Origin: DAISWL01 sp036826375
GTDB lineage: Bacteria > Patescibacteriota > Saccharimonadia > Saccharimonadales > HK-STAS-PATE-42
Assembly (NCBI GenBank): GCA_036826375.1
Contig: DAISWL010000006.1
Coordinates: forward strand, 1 to 45,820
Direction of reading: 5' to 3'
Length of the DNA stretch: 45,820 nucleotides
Shown: positions 9,096 to 16,378 of the stretch, piece by piece
Position numbering within the stretch: the first letter of the stretch is position 1
Layout: each line of letters starts with the position of its first letter
Notes under the pieces: generated by a model
Seen by the model: only the letters and a program-made list of their open reading frames with translations
Database searches by the model: none
What the model was told of the DNA's origin: nothing
Program-made: the position numbers and the translations under genes

Positions 9096-10793
9096 ATGTT
9101 GCAATCGGAGGCTGAGCTGATAATGAAAATGGGCTATAACGTTTTTTTGACGGGTAGTGCTGGCAGCGGCAAAACATACACCATTAATAGCTTTATTGGC
9201 TGGGCTCGTGAACATTTGATTAACGTGGCAGTTACTGCTAGCACCGGTATAGCCGCCACTCACATCAATGGCCAAACTATCCATAGTTGGTCTGGTGTTG
9301 GCATTAAAGATGAACTCAAAAGTGGCGATATTACTAATATTAAAAAGCGTAAGGATATTGTTCGCAGAATTCAGAAAACCAAAATACTAATTATTGATGA
9401 AATAAGCATGATAGATGCCGCGCTTATGGATAATGTAAATTTGATTTGTAAAAAAATAAGGGATAATGATCAGCCTTTCGGCGGTATGCAGGTTATTCTA
9501 ACTGGAGATTTGTTTCAACTACCGCCCGTTAACAGGAGCGGTAAAACTCGGCTCGCAGTAGAATCTGAAACATGGCGAGAGCTTAAACCTGTGATATGCT
9601 ACCTATCGTCTCAATATAGGCAGTCGGATGCCGATCCGCTGAGCTTAATACTAAACTCTATTCGATCCGCCAAAGTTAATCAAGATCACCTGGAGATGCT
9701 AAAAACTAGGTTGGCGAATACTTCTTCTGATCAAGATTTTAATAACGCTACTCGTCTGCACTCTCACAACCAAGATGTCGATGAGTATAATCATCAACAC
9801 TTAAGTTTAATAGAATCTGAATTAAGAGTTTTTCAGTCTATCAGAACTGGTCCCGAGGCCTTGAGTGAGTTTCTGCAAAAAAGCTGTTTAGCTCCCGCAG
9901 AGCTCAAACTTAAAATCGGTGCGGAAGTAATGTTTGTTAAAAATAATCAACAGGGAAAATATGTTAATGGTAGTAGAGGTAGGGTTATTAATTTTAACTC
10001 TAGTGGCTGGCCAGTGGTCAGAACGATGAGCCAGAAGCTAATTGTGGCCGAGCCAGAAAGCTGGCAAATTGAAGATGACATGGGCCAGCCTCTAGCCAGC
10101 ATAACCCAAGTTCCTTTGCGCTTGGCATGGGCTATCACAGTTCATAAATCTCAAGGAATGAGCCTAGATGCGGCGGTGGTAGATCTTTCTCAAGTGTTTG
10201 AATATGGCATGGGCTATGTTGCTCTCTCCAGAGTACGCTCTTTAGATGGTCTCAACCTGATAGGTTTAAGCTTAGATGCGCTTAATGTGAACCCCAGGGT
10301 CATTAAGTACGATGTAAGGCTCAAAGAGGCTAGCGACCAAGCCTCGAAAAGATTATCTAAAATATCTAGTAATGACCTTGAATCTAGAGTTAATAGGAGA
10401 ATTATAGAACTCGATGGAGTACTAGATTTATCAGAAGCTAAAGATATTATCACTAAACTTAAATCTCAAGGCAAAAAAAGTCTTAAGACACCCTCCTATC
10501 TTATTACTAAGAATTTGCTAATAGCGGGCTCAAACCTAGATGTTGTCGCCAAGGAAAGAGGCATAAAAGTAGGAACGGTTATAAACCATCTAATCCAAAT
10601 CATTAATGAAGACCCTAAAATCAAACTCAAACTGAAGAAGCTTTCTCCCACTAAGGTGGATATTAAGGCAGTTCTAAAAGCTAAAAAAGATGTTAAATCT
10701 GAAAAATTAACTGATATTAAATACCATCTCCAAAAAAATGGTAAAACATTAGATTTTGACACCATTCGTCTATGTTTAGCTTGGAATGGCTAG
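9096..10793 (+). CDS. PIF1-like superfamily 1B DNA helicase
   Basis: At 565 residues it carries Walker A GSAGSGKT (residues 20-27), an ASTGIAATHINGQTIHSW block, Walker B LIIDEISMID, GDLFQLPPV, and the late motifs VHKSQGMSLDAAVVDL and YVALSRVRSLDGL. All are typical of PIF1/RecD2-type 5'-3' helicases. The C terminus (GSNLDVVAKERGIKVGTVINHL) resembles the helix-turn-helix found at the ends of PIF1 and RecQ proteins. A likely role is resolving G4 structures or repair intermediates. The promoter is an extended -10 (TGGTATAAT, 9081-9089) only 6 nt before ATG, so the mRNA is probably leaderless. Confidence 0.9.
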   Translation: MLQSEAELIMKMGYNVFLTGSAGSGKTYTINSFIGWAREHLINVAVTASTGIAATHINGQTIHSWSGVGIKDELKSGDITNIKKRKDIVRRIQKTKILIIDEISMIDAALMDNVNLICKKIRDNDQPFGGMQVILTGDLFQLPPVNRSGKTRLAVESETWRELKPVICYLSSQYRQSDADPLSLILNSIRSAKVNQDHLEMLKTRLANTSSDQDFNNATRLHSHNQDVDEYNHQHLSLIESELRVFQSIRTGPEALSEFLQKSCLAPAELKLKIGAEVMFVKNNQQGKYVNGSRGRVINFNSSGWPVVRTMSQKLIVAEPESWQIEDDMGQPLASITQVPLRLAWAITVHKSQGMSLDAAVVDLSQVFEYGMGYVALSRVRSLDGLNLIGLSLDALNVNPRVIKYDVRLKEASDQASKRLSKISSNDLESRVNRRIIELDGVLDLSEAKDIITKLKSQGKKSLKTPSYLITKNLLIAGSNLDVVAKERGIKVGTVINHLIQIINEDPKIKLKLKKLSPTKVDIKAVLKAKKDVKSEKLTDIKYHLQKNGKTLDFDTIRLCLAWNG

Positions 10794-10839
10794 TGCGGGT
10801 GCAGATATAATCTTGACCAAAGTCAGAACCTTCAGGGCT

Positions 10840-11031
10840 CTAAGCTTCGTTTCTACCTAAATTCTTCTTGGTTTCAATTTGCATTGCAATTGAACGAGTA
10901 ATCCTACAATACTTTTTAAGCTCTATTTTATCGGGGCTATTAACGGTATTTTTCCTGGTGTAATAATGACGTTGAGAGCAATTATCGCACACTAAACCAA
11001 TGTTTTTTCTCTTCTGATTTTTCTTTGCCAT
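10840..11031 (-). CDS. rpmG: 50S ribosomal protein L33
   Basis: This 63-residue basic protein has the bL33 layout (KKNIGLVCDNCSQRHYYTRKNTVNSPDKIELKKYC). The first Cys pair (CDNC) is present. The second CxxC of zinc-binding L33 is reduced to a single Cys (KYCRIT), so zinc binding is probably lost. The C terminus is extended by about 10 residues (AMQIETKKNLGRNEA). It is convergent with the helicase gene, and tRNA-Thr lies upstream. Confidence 0.9.
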   Translation of the reverse strand: MAKKNQKRKNIGLVCDNCSQRHYYTRKNTVNSPDKIELKKYCRITRSIAMQIETKKNLGRNEA

Positions 11032-11137
11032 AGCTGATTAAGTTTAACTCCTGTTACTTTATAGATCAATTAAGTTTTATTCTAACATAAAAATTCTAAA
11101 AATGAAAATGAACAAATTTTCTGAATCCATATTCTAT

Positions 11138-11212
<75 letters not shown>

Positions 11213-11299
11213 ACAATTATCAACTGATATAACCTCAGTTAAACTTAAATTATTCTAACACGATTTAAATTTAATTAAAACTTTTCTAGAGGGCTTATT

Positions 11300-11875
11300 C
11301 TACAGGCCCTTAAGCTTAATAGTAGTGTTGATAACTTCTTCGGCCTGAATCCACCCATCTATTTTAGGTAAACTAAGATTAGAATTCCAACTCTGTTTAA
11401 ATAAAATTTGTTGCCATTTTGGTTGAGTTAAGAAATGATGAGCGTTATCAACTCTATCGTCAATCAGAATATCGACATCAATGATATCTTTAGCAGGGGT
11501 AATTACTAATCTGTTCAACCATGTTGAATCAAAGTATCTTGCAACCCACTGCATCTTTTCGCTAGCGGCGTACTTGAAATCACCGGCACTACTGCAAAAA
11601 TACACTGTAAAGCTTTTGCTTAAATTTAATATTTGTTCAACGGCGTTCGGGTAGGGCTCCAAATTTAAGAAAAAATTTTTAGAGTTGAGAGCTTCTGCAA
11701 TAAGTTGGTTATGTATCTCGCTATCTATTTTAAAGTTTTTTCTAAGATAATATTTATTAAAAAGATGTTTTTTATCTGGATGATGGATCTTGACGTAGTT
11801 TTCAATAGCTATCGAAACTTGGCAAACAGTGTCATCCAGATCGATACCTATTTTTAGTTTATTAGATTTTCGCAA
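11300..11875 (-). CDS. 5'-nucleotidase, HAD superfamily (NT5C-like)
   Basis: At 191 residues it has HAD motif I IGIDLDDTV (nucleophile Asp and general acid Asp). Motif II falls within VYFCSSAGDFKY and motif IV in DVDILIDDRVDNAHHFL. The layout matches the NT5C/YorS group that dephosphorylates (deoxy)nucleoside monophosphates. A role in pyrimidine nucleotide balance or salvage fits the window's nucleotide genes, but the substrate is inferred. It lies 24 bp downstream of the parvulin gene on the same strand, suggesting cotranscription. Confidence 0.75.
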   Translation of the reverse strand: MRKSNKLKIGIDLDDTVCQVSIAIENYVKIHHPDKKHLFNKYYLRKNFKIDSEIHNQLIAEALNSKNFFLNLEPYPNAVEQILNLSKSFTVYFCSSAGDFKYAASEKMQWVARYFDSTWLNRLVITPAKDIIDVDILIDDRVDNAHHFLTQPKWQQILFKQSWNSNLSLPKIDGWIQAEEVINTTIKLKGL

Positions 11876-11899
11876 GATCTTTCAACTTAACCCTTAATT

Positions 11900-12976
11900 T
11901 TAGTTATTATTTTTTACAATTTCAGAAAATGGAGCTGACTTTAGTACAACTATAGAGCCCTGTCGGCTACTATCATCAACCACCTTATCTACTTTAACAT
12001 AGTATATGCCGCTGGCAGTTTCAACAGGCCCTGATATTTGCCCTTCATTAAGCTTAAATAAACTAGATGTTACATCGGAAGGCAAAATGGAAGAATCTCT
12101 TTTTACCAACCCTATAGAACCTTTATTAGCCTTGCTCGCAGCATCATCGGAATACTTTTCTACTAATACGCTAAAATCGGCTCCGGCATTTAATTCGGAG
12201 TTGAGCTGATTCCGTTTTTCTGCTAATTTTGTATCTAACTGGTAAGATATCTTTTCTTTATAGAGTTGATTTTTAATAGAACGTCTTAGGTCGCTCTCGC
12301 TCCAGCCGTAATAAGTGTTTAGAGCTATTTTCAAAGAATTTTGTCCCTCTTCGCCAAATTGACTTGTGATTGCGTCTATCTTACTTTCAACGTCACTATC
12401 TTCCACTTTAATTTTTAGTTGCTTAGCTTTATTTTTAGACCAACTTACCTCCAGAGTTTTATCTAAAGATTTAGTACGCAAATCATTATACTGATCAATA
12501 TGATCTGGGTTTCTGATGGCTAAATTTTCTTTTTTCTCTAAGTAATGTAGCTCATGTCTTAATTCAAAAAGATAATCGTAGTACGAGGCCTTAACACCCC
12601 CTAGCTCGCCAATTCTAAAAGGAGTAACTCTGGATATAGAGTAAGCGAGGAAATTATCCTTCTTAAGTTTAACAATGTAGAGGTAGCTGAAAAGATAAAA
12701 AATCACAATCATAATACTGACTAGAATCAGCGAAGTTTTAACCAAACTCTTCTTCTTAAGCTTAAGTGAGTGAGGATTTTTAAAGCGCTCACCCTTTTTG
12801 ATGATGTGCTCTCTGTATTCTTGGACCCTGTGAACGCCCTGAGATAACGCTATTTCATGTTTTTTGACTATACTTAAGCTATTTTCTTTGATTTGCTGTT
12901 GAGATTCAGAATCTTCGGTAATGTTACTCTCAGGTGCAATTTTTTTAAACTTGGGTTGTTTTTTGAAATCATTCAT
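11900..12976 (-). CDS. Membrane-anchored parvulin-type peptidyl-prolyl isomerase
   Basis: At 358 residues it begins with about 78 cytoplasmic residues rich in Lys and Gln, then one membrane span (residues 80-102, SLILVSIMIVIFYLFSYLYI). A SurA/PrsA-like helical chaperone region follows, then a parvulin domain (ADFSVLVEKYSDDAASKANKG, then GSIGLVKRDSSILPSDVTSSLFKLNEG, then SGIYYVKVDKV). Relatives help exported proteins fold outside the membrane. The long cytoplasmic tail is unusual for PrsA, which is a lipoprotein. The nucleotidase gene follows closely. Confidence 0.85.
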   Translation of the reverse strand: MNDFKKQPKFKKIAPESNITEDSESQQQIKENSLSIVKKHEIALSQGVHRVQEYREHIIKKGERFKNPHSLKLKKKSLVKTSLILVSIMIVIFYLFSYLYIVKLKKDNFLAYSISRVTPFRIGELGGVKASYYDYLFELRHELHYLEKKENLAIRNPDHIDQYNDLRTKSLDKTLEVSWSKNKAKQLKIKVEDSDVESKIDAITSQFGEEGQNSLKIALNTYYGWSESDLRRSIKNQLYKEKISYQLDTKLAEKRNQLNSELNAGADFSVLVEKYSDDAASKANKGSIGLVKRDSSILPSDVTSSLFKLNEGQISGPVETASGIYYVKVDKVVDDSSRQGSIVVLKSAPFSEIVKNNN

Positions 12977-13017
12977 AAATTATAGTTTTAGTCTGGTACC
13001 TTAATTTTATTAAGCTA

Positions 13018-13563
13018 TTATAATTCTTCTTCTAAATTTTGTTTAATATTTTCTGCAGTTTTATGATCAGCGCTACTATCGTTATGCTCATCATCTGGCT
13101 TTTTGGGCTCAAGTTTAGAATAGTTTGCTTTTTGGCCCTTAAGTTTAGCGTAAGCTTGCTCTACGCCCTTAGCATTATAAAAACGAAATTCTCCAGAACT
13201 AGTCTGTAATATTATTATACCAGAACCACTTATAGAGCTTAAAATTCCTTTTCTTTCAAAAGATATATTGCTTATATCACTGAAGTTTATAACAGTTACA
13301 GACTCTTTGAAAATGCTACTACTTGAAAAGTGTTCGATATCATCTATATTGATTTTAATATAAGAAAAACGCCAGATGGTGTAAGTAAGCAGTAATTTAT
13401 AGGCAAAATAGAAACTGCCTATTAAGCTTAACGTGGCCAGCACGGGTTGCGATTGTTTAAAAAAAAGAAATCCCCCCACAGCTGGAACTGCAGATAATAA
13501 ACCAAATATAATAAGCTTTGGCAATGATGAAAATAGTGATTTGCGAATAATAAACATCTTCAC
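13018..13563 (-). CDS. Membrane protein with bacterial PH-like domain
   Basis: At 181 residues it has two hydrophobic segments (about residues 14-35 and 40-60, LIIFGLLSAVPAVGGFLFF and ATLSLIGSFYFAYKLLL). A short beta-rich domain follows (YIKINIDDIEHFSSSSIFKE, then VTVINFSDISNISFERKG), like bacterial PH / YdbS domains, then an acidic tail. The specific function is unknown. It is on the same strand as the parvulin gene, 41 bp upstream. Confidence 0.5.
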   Translation of the reverse strand: MKMFIIRKSLFSSLPKLIIFGLLSAVPAVGGFLFFKQSQPVLATLSLIGSFYFAYKLLLTYTIWRFSYIKINIDDIEHFSSSSIFKESVTVINFSDISNISFERKGILSSISGSGIIILQTSSGEFRFYNAKGVEQAYAKLKGQKANYSKLEPKKPDDEHNDSSADHKTAENIKQNLEEEL

Positions 13564-13637
13564 TAGTATACAATATCAAAACTAAAGTGTGTAGCAACTA
13601 GAAAAGCTCTCACTGTTTGGTGCAGTAAATAAAAATA

Positions 13638-13804
13638 TTGACTTTTATAATTCAGTATGTTTAAATAATAAGTATTAGATTGTAAGCATTGATCGGCGCA
13701 CTGTATTTGGACACGTGGTGCTCCGGGAGCTAATCGTGTAACCGGACAGTCATTAAACTTAAGTTATTTATATTGATTGTGCCGCCCGTGTCCGGAAGGA
13801 TACT
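13638..13804 (+). promoter_or_regulatory. Promoter and structured 5' leader of the 13805 gene
   Basis: The -35 is TTGACT (13638-13643) and a -10 like TAAATA lies about 18 bp later. The leader of roughly 130 nt holds two mutually exclusive pairings. GGACACG (13709-13715) can pair with CGTGTCC (13787-13793). CCGGACA (13742-13748) can pair with TGTCCGG (13789-13795), which touches the Shine-Dalgarno sequence GGAAGGA (13794-13800). This layout could switch translation on and off. No known riboswitch class was recognised. Confidence 0.5.
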
Positions 13805-14806
13805 ATGACGACCACAATAGAACAATGCACCCCATCTCTCGGCAATGAAACTTTGGGGCTGCCCGAATTACCTAAAATACTAACCGTTGTTAGTAAAACT
13901 GCTATTCTAGCTGCTGGCGTGGTAGATTTATCACACACGCTAGGAGCAGAAGTTAAGGCTGCCAAAAGTATTCCAGATAAGATACGTGCAGTCATTGGCG
14001 GCTTGGCTGTGTTCGGCTCGATTGATAAAATAAAAGAGGCCGGGATATTCTTTGATACTACTCGCGTGAGTAAATTAGGGTTTAATGAAGGCGAACTTAC
14101 CGCCACGGAAGCCATGGCACTGCCTAAAATAAAGACATGTTTTCCGGGAGATAGAACTAGGCGGCCCTTACTGGGGGGCTTGGTAGTAGATAGATGGCCG
14201 ATGCCCGAAACTGGGGCTCGAGATCCTAGACGCACGAGGCTTGGCATACTACTTTCTTCGTTCGGTACTGATGAGCTCCCTCACGTTGAAGAAGTAGAGT
14301 TGGTGGGTGTTAGACCCGTAAGAGAATCAGAGCTTAATCCATTTAGTCAGTCTCTCGGGGAGGGCGCACACTCCTATAAAGATGCATACAATAAACTTGG
14401 TGCTGGCGTGGTGGATGCTGCTGCAGTGATCCGTAAACTCACCGGCTTAGATGATCTCAAATCTAGAGCGAAGTTGGATGAAGCTCTTTACTATGCACTA
14501 GTTAAAAATAATGAACAACAAACACCTATACGATCTGCAGTTTTTGTTTTGGGCGTGGCGGGGGTGGTGCCTCCCATTGCTTCTAAATTAGTGCCGGTAA
14601 TCTGTAAATTATTCGGAGTTAATACCAGCCTTAACGACGCAACAACCACATATTATGAACATTTTGGCGACACACTAAAAGAGCTCGGAGTATTACCTCC
14701 AGATGCCGCGCCTAATACTTGGTCTGAGTTTAGACAATTAGTTAAAAATGGCGCTAGTGCTGATAGTAACGCCATAATCCCCTGTAATAAACCCGCAGCT
14801 GCTTAA
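13805..14806 (+). CDS. Unrecognised 333-residue protein
   Basis: The ATG lies 4 nt after a strong GGAAGGA. No family was recognised. There are two moderately hydrophobic stretches, about residues 22-42 (ILTVVSKTAILAAGVVDLSH) and about 243-265 (AVFVLGVAGVVPPIASKLVP). A basic and proline-containing middle (PGDRTRRPLLGGLVVDRW, ETGARDPRRTRLG) and a C-terminal Cys complete it. Codon and base use is less AT-rich than in neighbouring core genes, and the coding region contains no TTAAGYTTA motif, which suggests a different history. It sits alone on the plus strand between minus-strand genes, behind its own promoter and leader. Confidence 0.6.
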   Translation: MTTTIEQCTPSLGNETLGLPELPKILTVVSKTAILAAGVVDLSHTLGAEVKAAKSIPDKIRAVIGGLAVFGSIDKIKEAGIFFDTTRVSKLGFNEGELTATEAMALPKIKTCFPGDRTRRPLLGGLVVDRWPMPETGARDPRRTRLGILLSSFGTDELPHVEEVELVGVRPVRESELNPFSQSLGEGAHSYKDAYNKLGAGVVDAAAVIRKLTGLDDLKSRAKLDEALYYALVKNNEQQTPIRSAVFVLGVAGVVPPIASKLVPVICKLFGVNTSLNDATTTYYEHFGDTLKELGVLPPDAAPNTWSEFRQLVKNGASADSNAIIPCNKPAAA

Positions 14807-14819
14807 AAGGTTTTTTAAG

Positions 14820-15605
14820 TTAAAAGATGTTGGCGTACAGAGTTACCGCTACACTCGTTGCTAAGTTTAAACTGCTAACGCCTTCGCGCATTGGGATCCT
14901 AATTTTTGAATCACTTAAGTTTAGTAGCTGAGGGCTAATTCCATCGCGTTCGGTGCCAAAGATGTAAATTGGTAACCTAGTTTTTAGTGATTTTCTGGGG
15001 GATCCTGAATCAAGTTCAGGATGACCATAGTTAAGTTTAAGTTCTTCGCCTTCAGGATCTAGCGCTACCAAAGTTCTGGTTTGTTTGATTAAGCTTAAAT
15101 CATCTTCGGTAATGTTCATACATGGCAAGGCAAAATTGAGGCCCGCGCTACCAATTAAAACATCTGGATGCCAAACATCAACCTGTTTACTTAAGCTTAG
15201 TACTGCGCCAATGTCGGCTCCGGCGGAAACTCTAATTACGGCGCCGAGGTTCTTTAAATTGCGGCAATCTTCAATTAAAACTATTGGCTTTTGAGATGAT
15301 AAAACATTGCTAAGCTTAAAGCTAGGCTTCCGAGCGATGGAAATCACTCCGGTGCGGTGAGCATCTTTTAATAAGCTTTTGTATTGCCCGAGCTCAACTT
15401 CTTCCACATTGGTTTCGATGAATTCTAGTGTATCGGGCGCAATTTGTTTAGCCAGCTTTAAAAGTTCTGCTTTATTTGGGGTTAAGCTTAAGTTAATTTC
15501 CGCCTTGAAACGGAGAGCGTGTTTCAGGGCGTGGATGCCGGGGAGAACCACGTGATTACTATCTAAGCTTAAGGATTGAAACTGATTAACTAAATTTACA
15601 GCCAT
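14820..15605 (-). CDS. TrmH/SpoU-family RNA 2'-O-methyltransferase
   Basis: At 261 residues it has all three SPOUT motifs of the TrmH family: IEDCRNLKNLGAVIRVSAG (motif 1 with Asn and Arg), YIFGTERDGIS (motif 2) and IRIPMREGVSSLNLATSVAV (motif 3). The product methylates the ribose 2'-OH of a tRNA or rRNA nucleotide using SAM; the target is unknown. An in-frame palindromic insertion encodes HPELDSGS at about residues 193-201, between motifs 1 and 2. The same palindrome is found in gltX. Convergent with the 13805 gene. Confidence 0.9.
   Translation of the reverse strand: MAVNLVNQFQSLSLDSNHVVLPGIHALKHALRFKAEINLSLTPNKAELLKLAKQIAPDTLEFIETNVEEVELGQYKSLLKDAHRTGVISIARKPSFKLSNVLSSQKPIVLIEDCRNLKNLGAVIRVSAGADIGAVLSLSKQVDVWHPDVLIGSAGLNFALPCMNITEDDLSLIKQTRTLVALDPEGEELKLNYGHPELDSGSPRKSLKTRLPIYIFGTERDGISPQLLNLSDSKIRIPMREGVSSLNLATSVAVTLYANIF
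15001..15025. repeat. Palindromic repeat encoding HPELDSGS, copy 1
   Basis: The 25-bp sequence has 8-bp arms ATCCTGAA and TTCAGGAT around TCAAG, followed by GAC. It lies inside the TrmH-like gene and is read in frame as H-P-E-L-D-S-G-S. An identical 25-bp copy is at 17331-17355. Similar palindromes inserted in frame into genes are known from other bacteria, notably the Rickettsia palindromic elements. Confidence 0.8.
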
Positions 15606-15639
15606 TTGAGCTTAATTTTAGCATGTTTAGAATCGGTTA

Positions 15640-16311
15640 TTATAATTCTATAACTGACCTGCCTCTGCGGACGACGATAGCGTTTGGAGGGATTACCGTT
15701 CTAGGTGGAACAATTACCCCAGCGCCAACCTCAGCCTCACGACCAACCTCAGCCCCACGACCAACCATAGCCCCACGACCAATCGTAGCCCAATCGCCAA
15801 CCTCAGCCCCATTGCCAACCTCAGCCCCACGACCAATCGTAGCCCAATCGCCAACCTCAGCCCAATCGCCAACCTCAGCCCCATTGCCAACCTCAGCCCC
15901 ATTGCCGACCCTAGCCCAATTGTAAATCCTAGCCCCATCGCAAATCCTAGCCCCATCGCAAATCGTAGCCCAATCGCCAACCTCAGCCCAATTACCTAAT
16001 AAAGCTGCTCTATAAGTTGCAGTATTTCTTAATCTCGCTTGAACTTGTTCAGTAGTTTCACCTAGAGCAATGGAGGCCACCGCTACGCCACCAACCAAAA
16101 CTGCCTTGCCTTTGGTAATAGCCGTTTCCAGTTCTTCAATTCTATCCAGTTCTTCTGTCGAAAACTTAAAGTTATCTCCCCTGAATCCAGCTAGCCTTCC
16201 TAAAAATTCTAGTTGTTCATGAGTTGCGCCACCAGAAGGGGTGTTTTCCTTACTTCTAGCGTATTTTTCCTTAGCTATAATAAACGGCGTTGGTGTATGT
16301 TCAGTTGACAT
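15640..16311 (-). CDS. Hexapeptide-repeat (left-handed beta-helix) protein
   Basis: The start chosen is the ATG at 16311, with AGAGGAAGG upstream, giving 223 residues. The N-terminal about 110 residues are mixed helical with a hydrophobic patch (AVLVGGVAVASIALG). The rest is about 18 six-residue repeats of the form G-x-x-A-x-[VI] (GNGAEV, GDWAEV, GDWATI, GRGAEV), ending GVIVPPRTVIPPNAIV. This predicts a beta-helix of about six turns, as in LpxA-type acyltransferases and gamma carbonic anhydrases. No catalytic His or acyltransferase domain was recognised. The DNA is a near-perfect 18-bp tandem repeat, indicating recent expansion. Confidence 0.75.
   Translation of the reverse strand: MSTEHTPTPFIIAKEKYARSKENTPSGGATHEQLEFLGRLAGFRGDNFKFSTEELDRIEELETAITKGKAVLVGGVAVASIALGETTEQVQARLRNTATYRAALLGNWAEVGDWATICDGARICDGARIYNWARVGNGAEVGNGAEVGDWAEVGDWATIGRGAEVGNGAEVGDWATIGRGAMVGRGAEVGREAEVGAGVIVPPRTVIPPNAIVVRRGRSVIEL
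15712..15995. repeat. 18-bp tandem repeats in the beta-helix gene
   Basis: The unit is about 18 bp, for example gccaacctcagccccacg and variants with attgcc, atcgcc or caatcgta. It is repeated about 15 times and encodes successive hexapeptides. The units differ by only a few bases, and blocks of three units recur, which points to slippage or unequal exchange after the fold was established. Confidence 0.85.
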
Positions 16312-16378
16312 GATAGTTAACCTTCCTCTGTTCACTTATCTTAATTAAGTTTAATTATATATGAAAACTGCAGTAATG

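Noticed and set aside
13768..14247. Minus-strand ORF opposite the 13805 gene
   Set aside because: It has no ribosome site or family likeness; the plus-strand ORF has promoter, leader and Shine-Dalgarno sequence.
15712..15995. Regular short repeats resembling a CRISPR array
   Set aside because: The units are 18-bp tandem repeats without spacers and translate as hexapeptides of one ORF.
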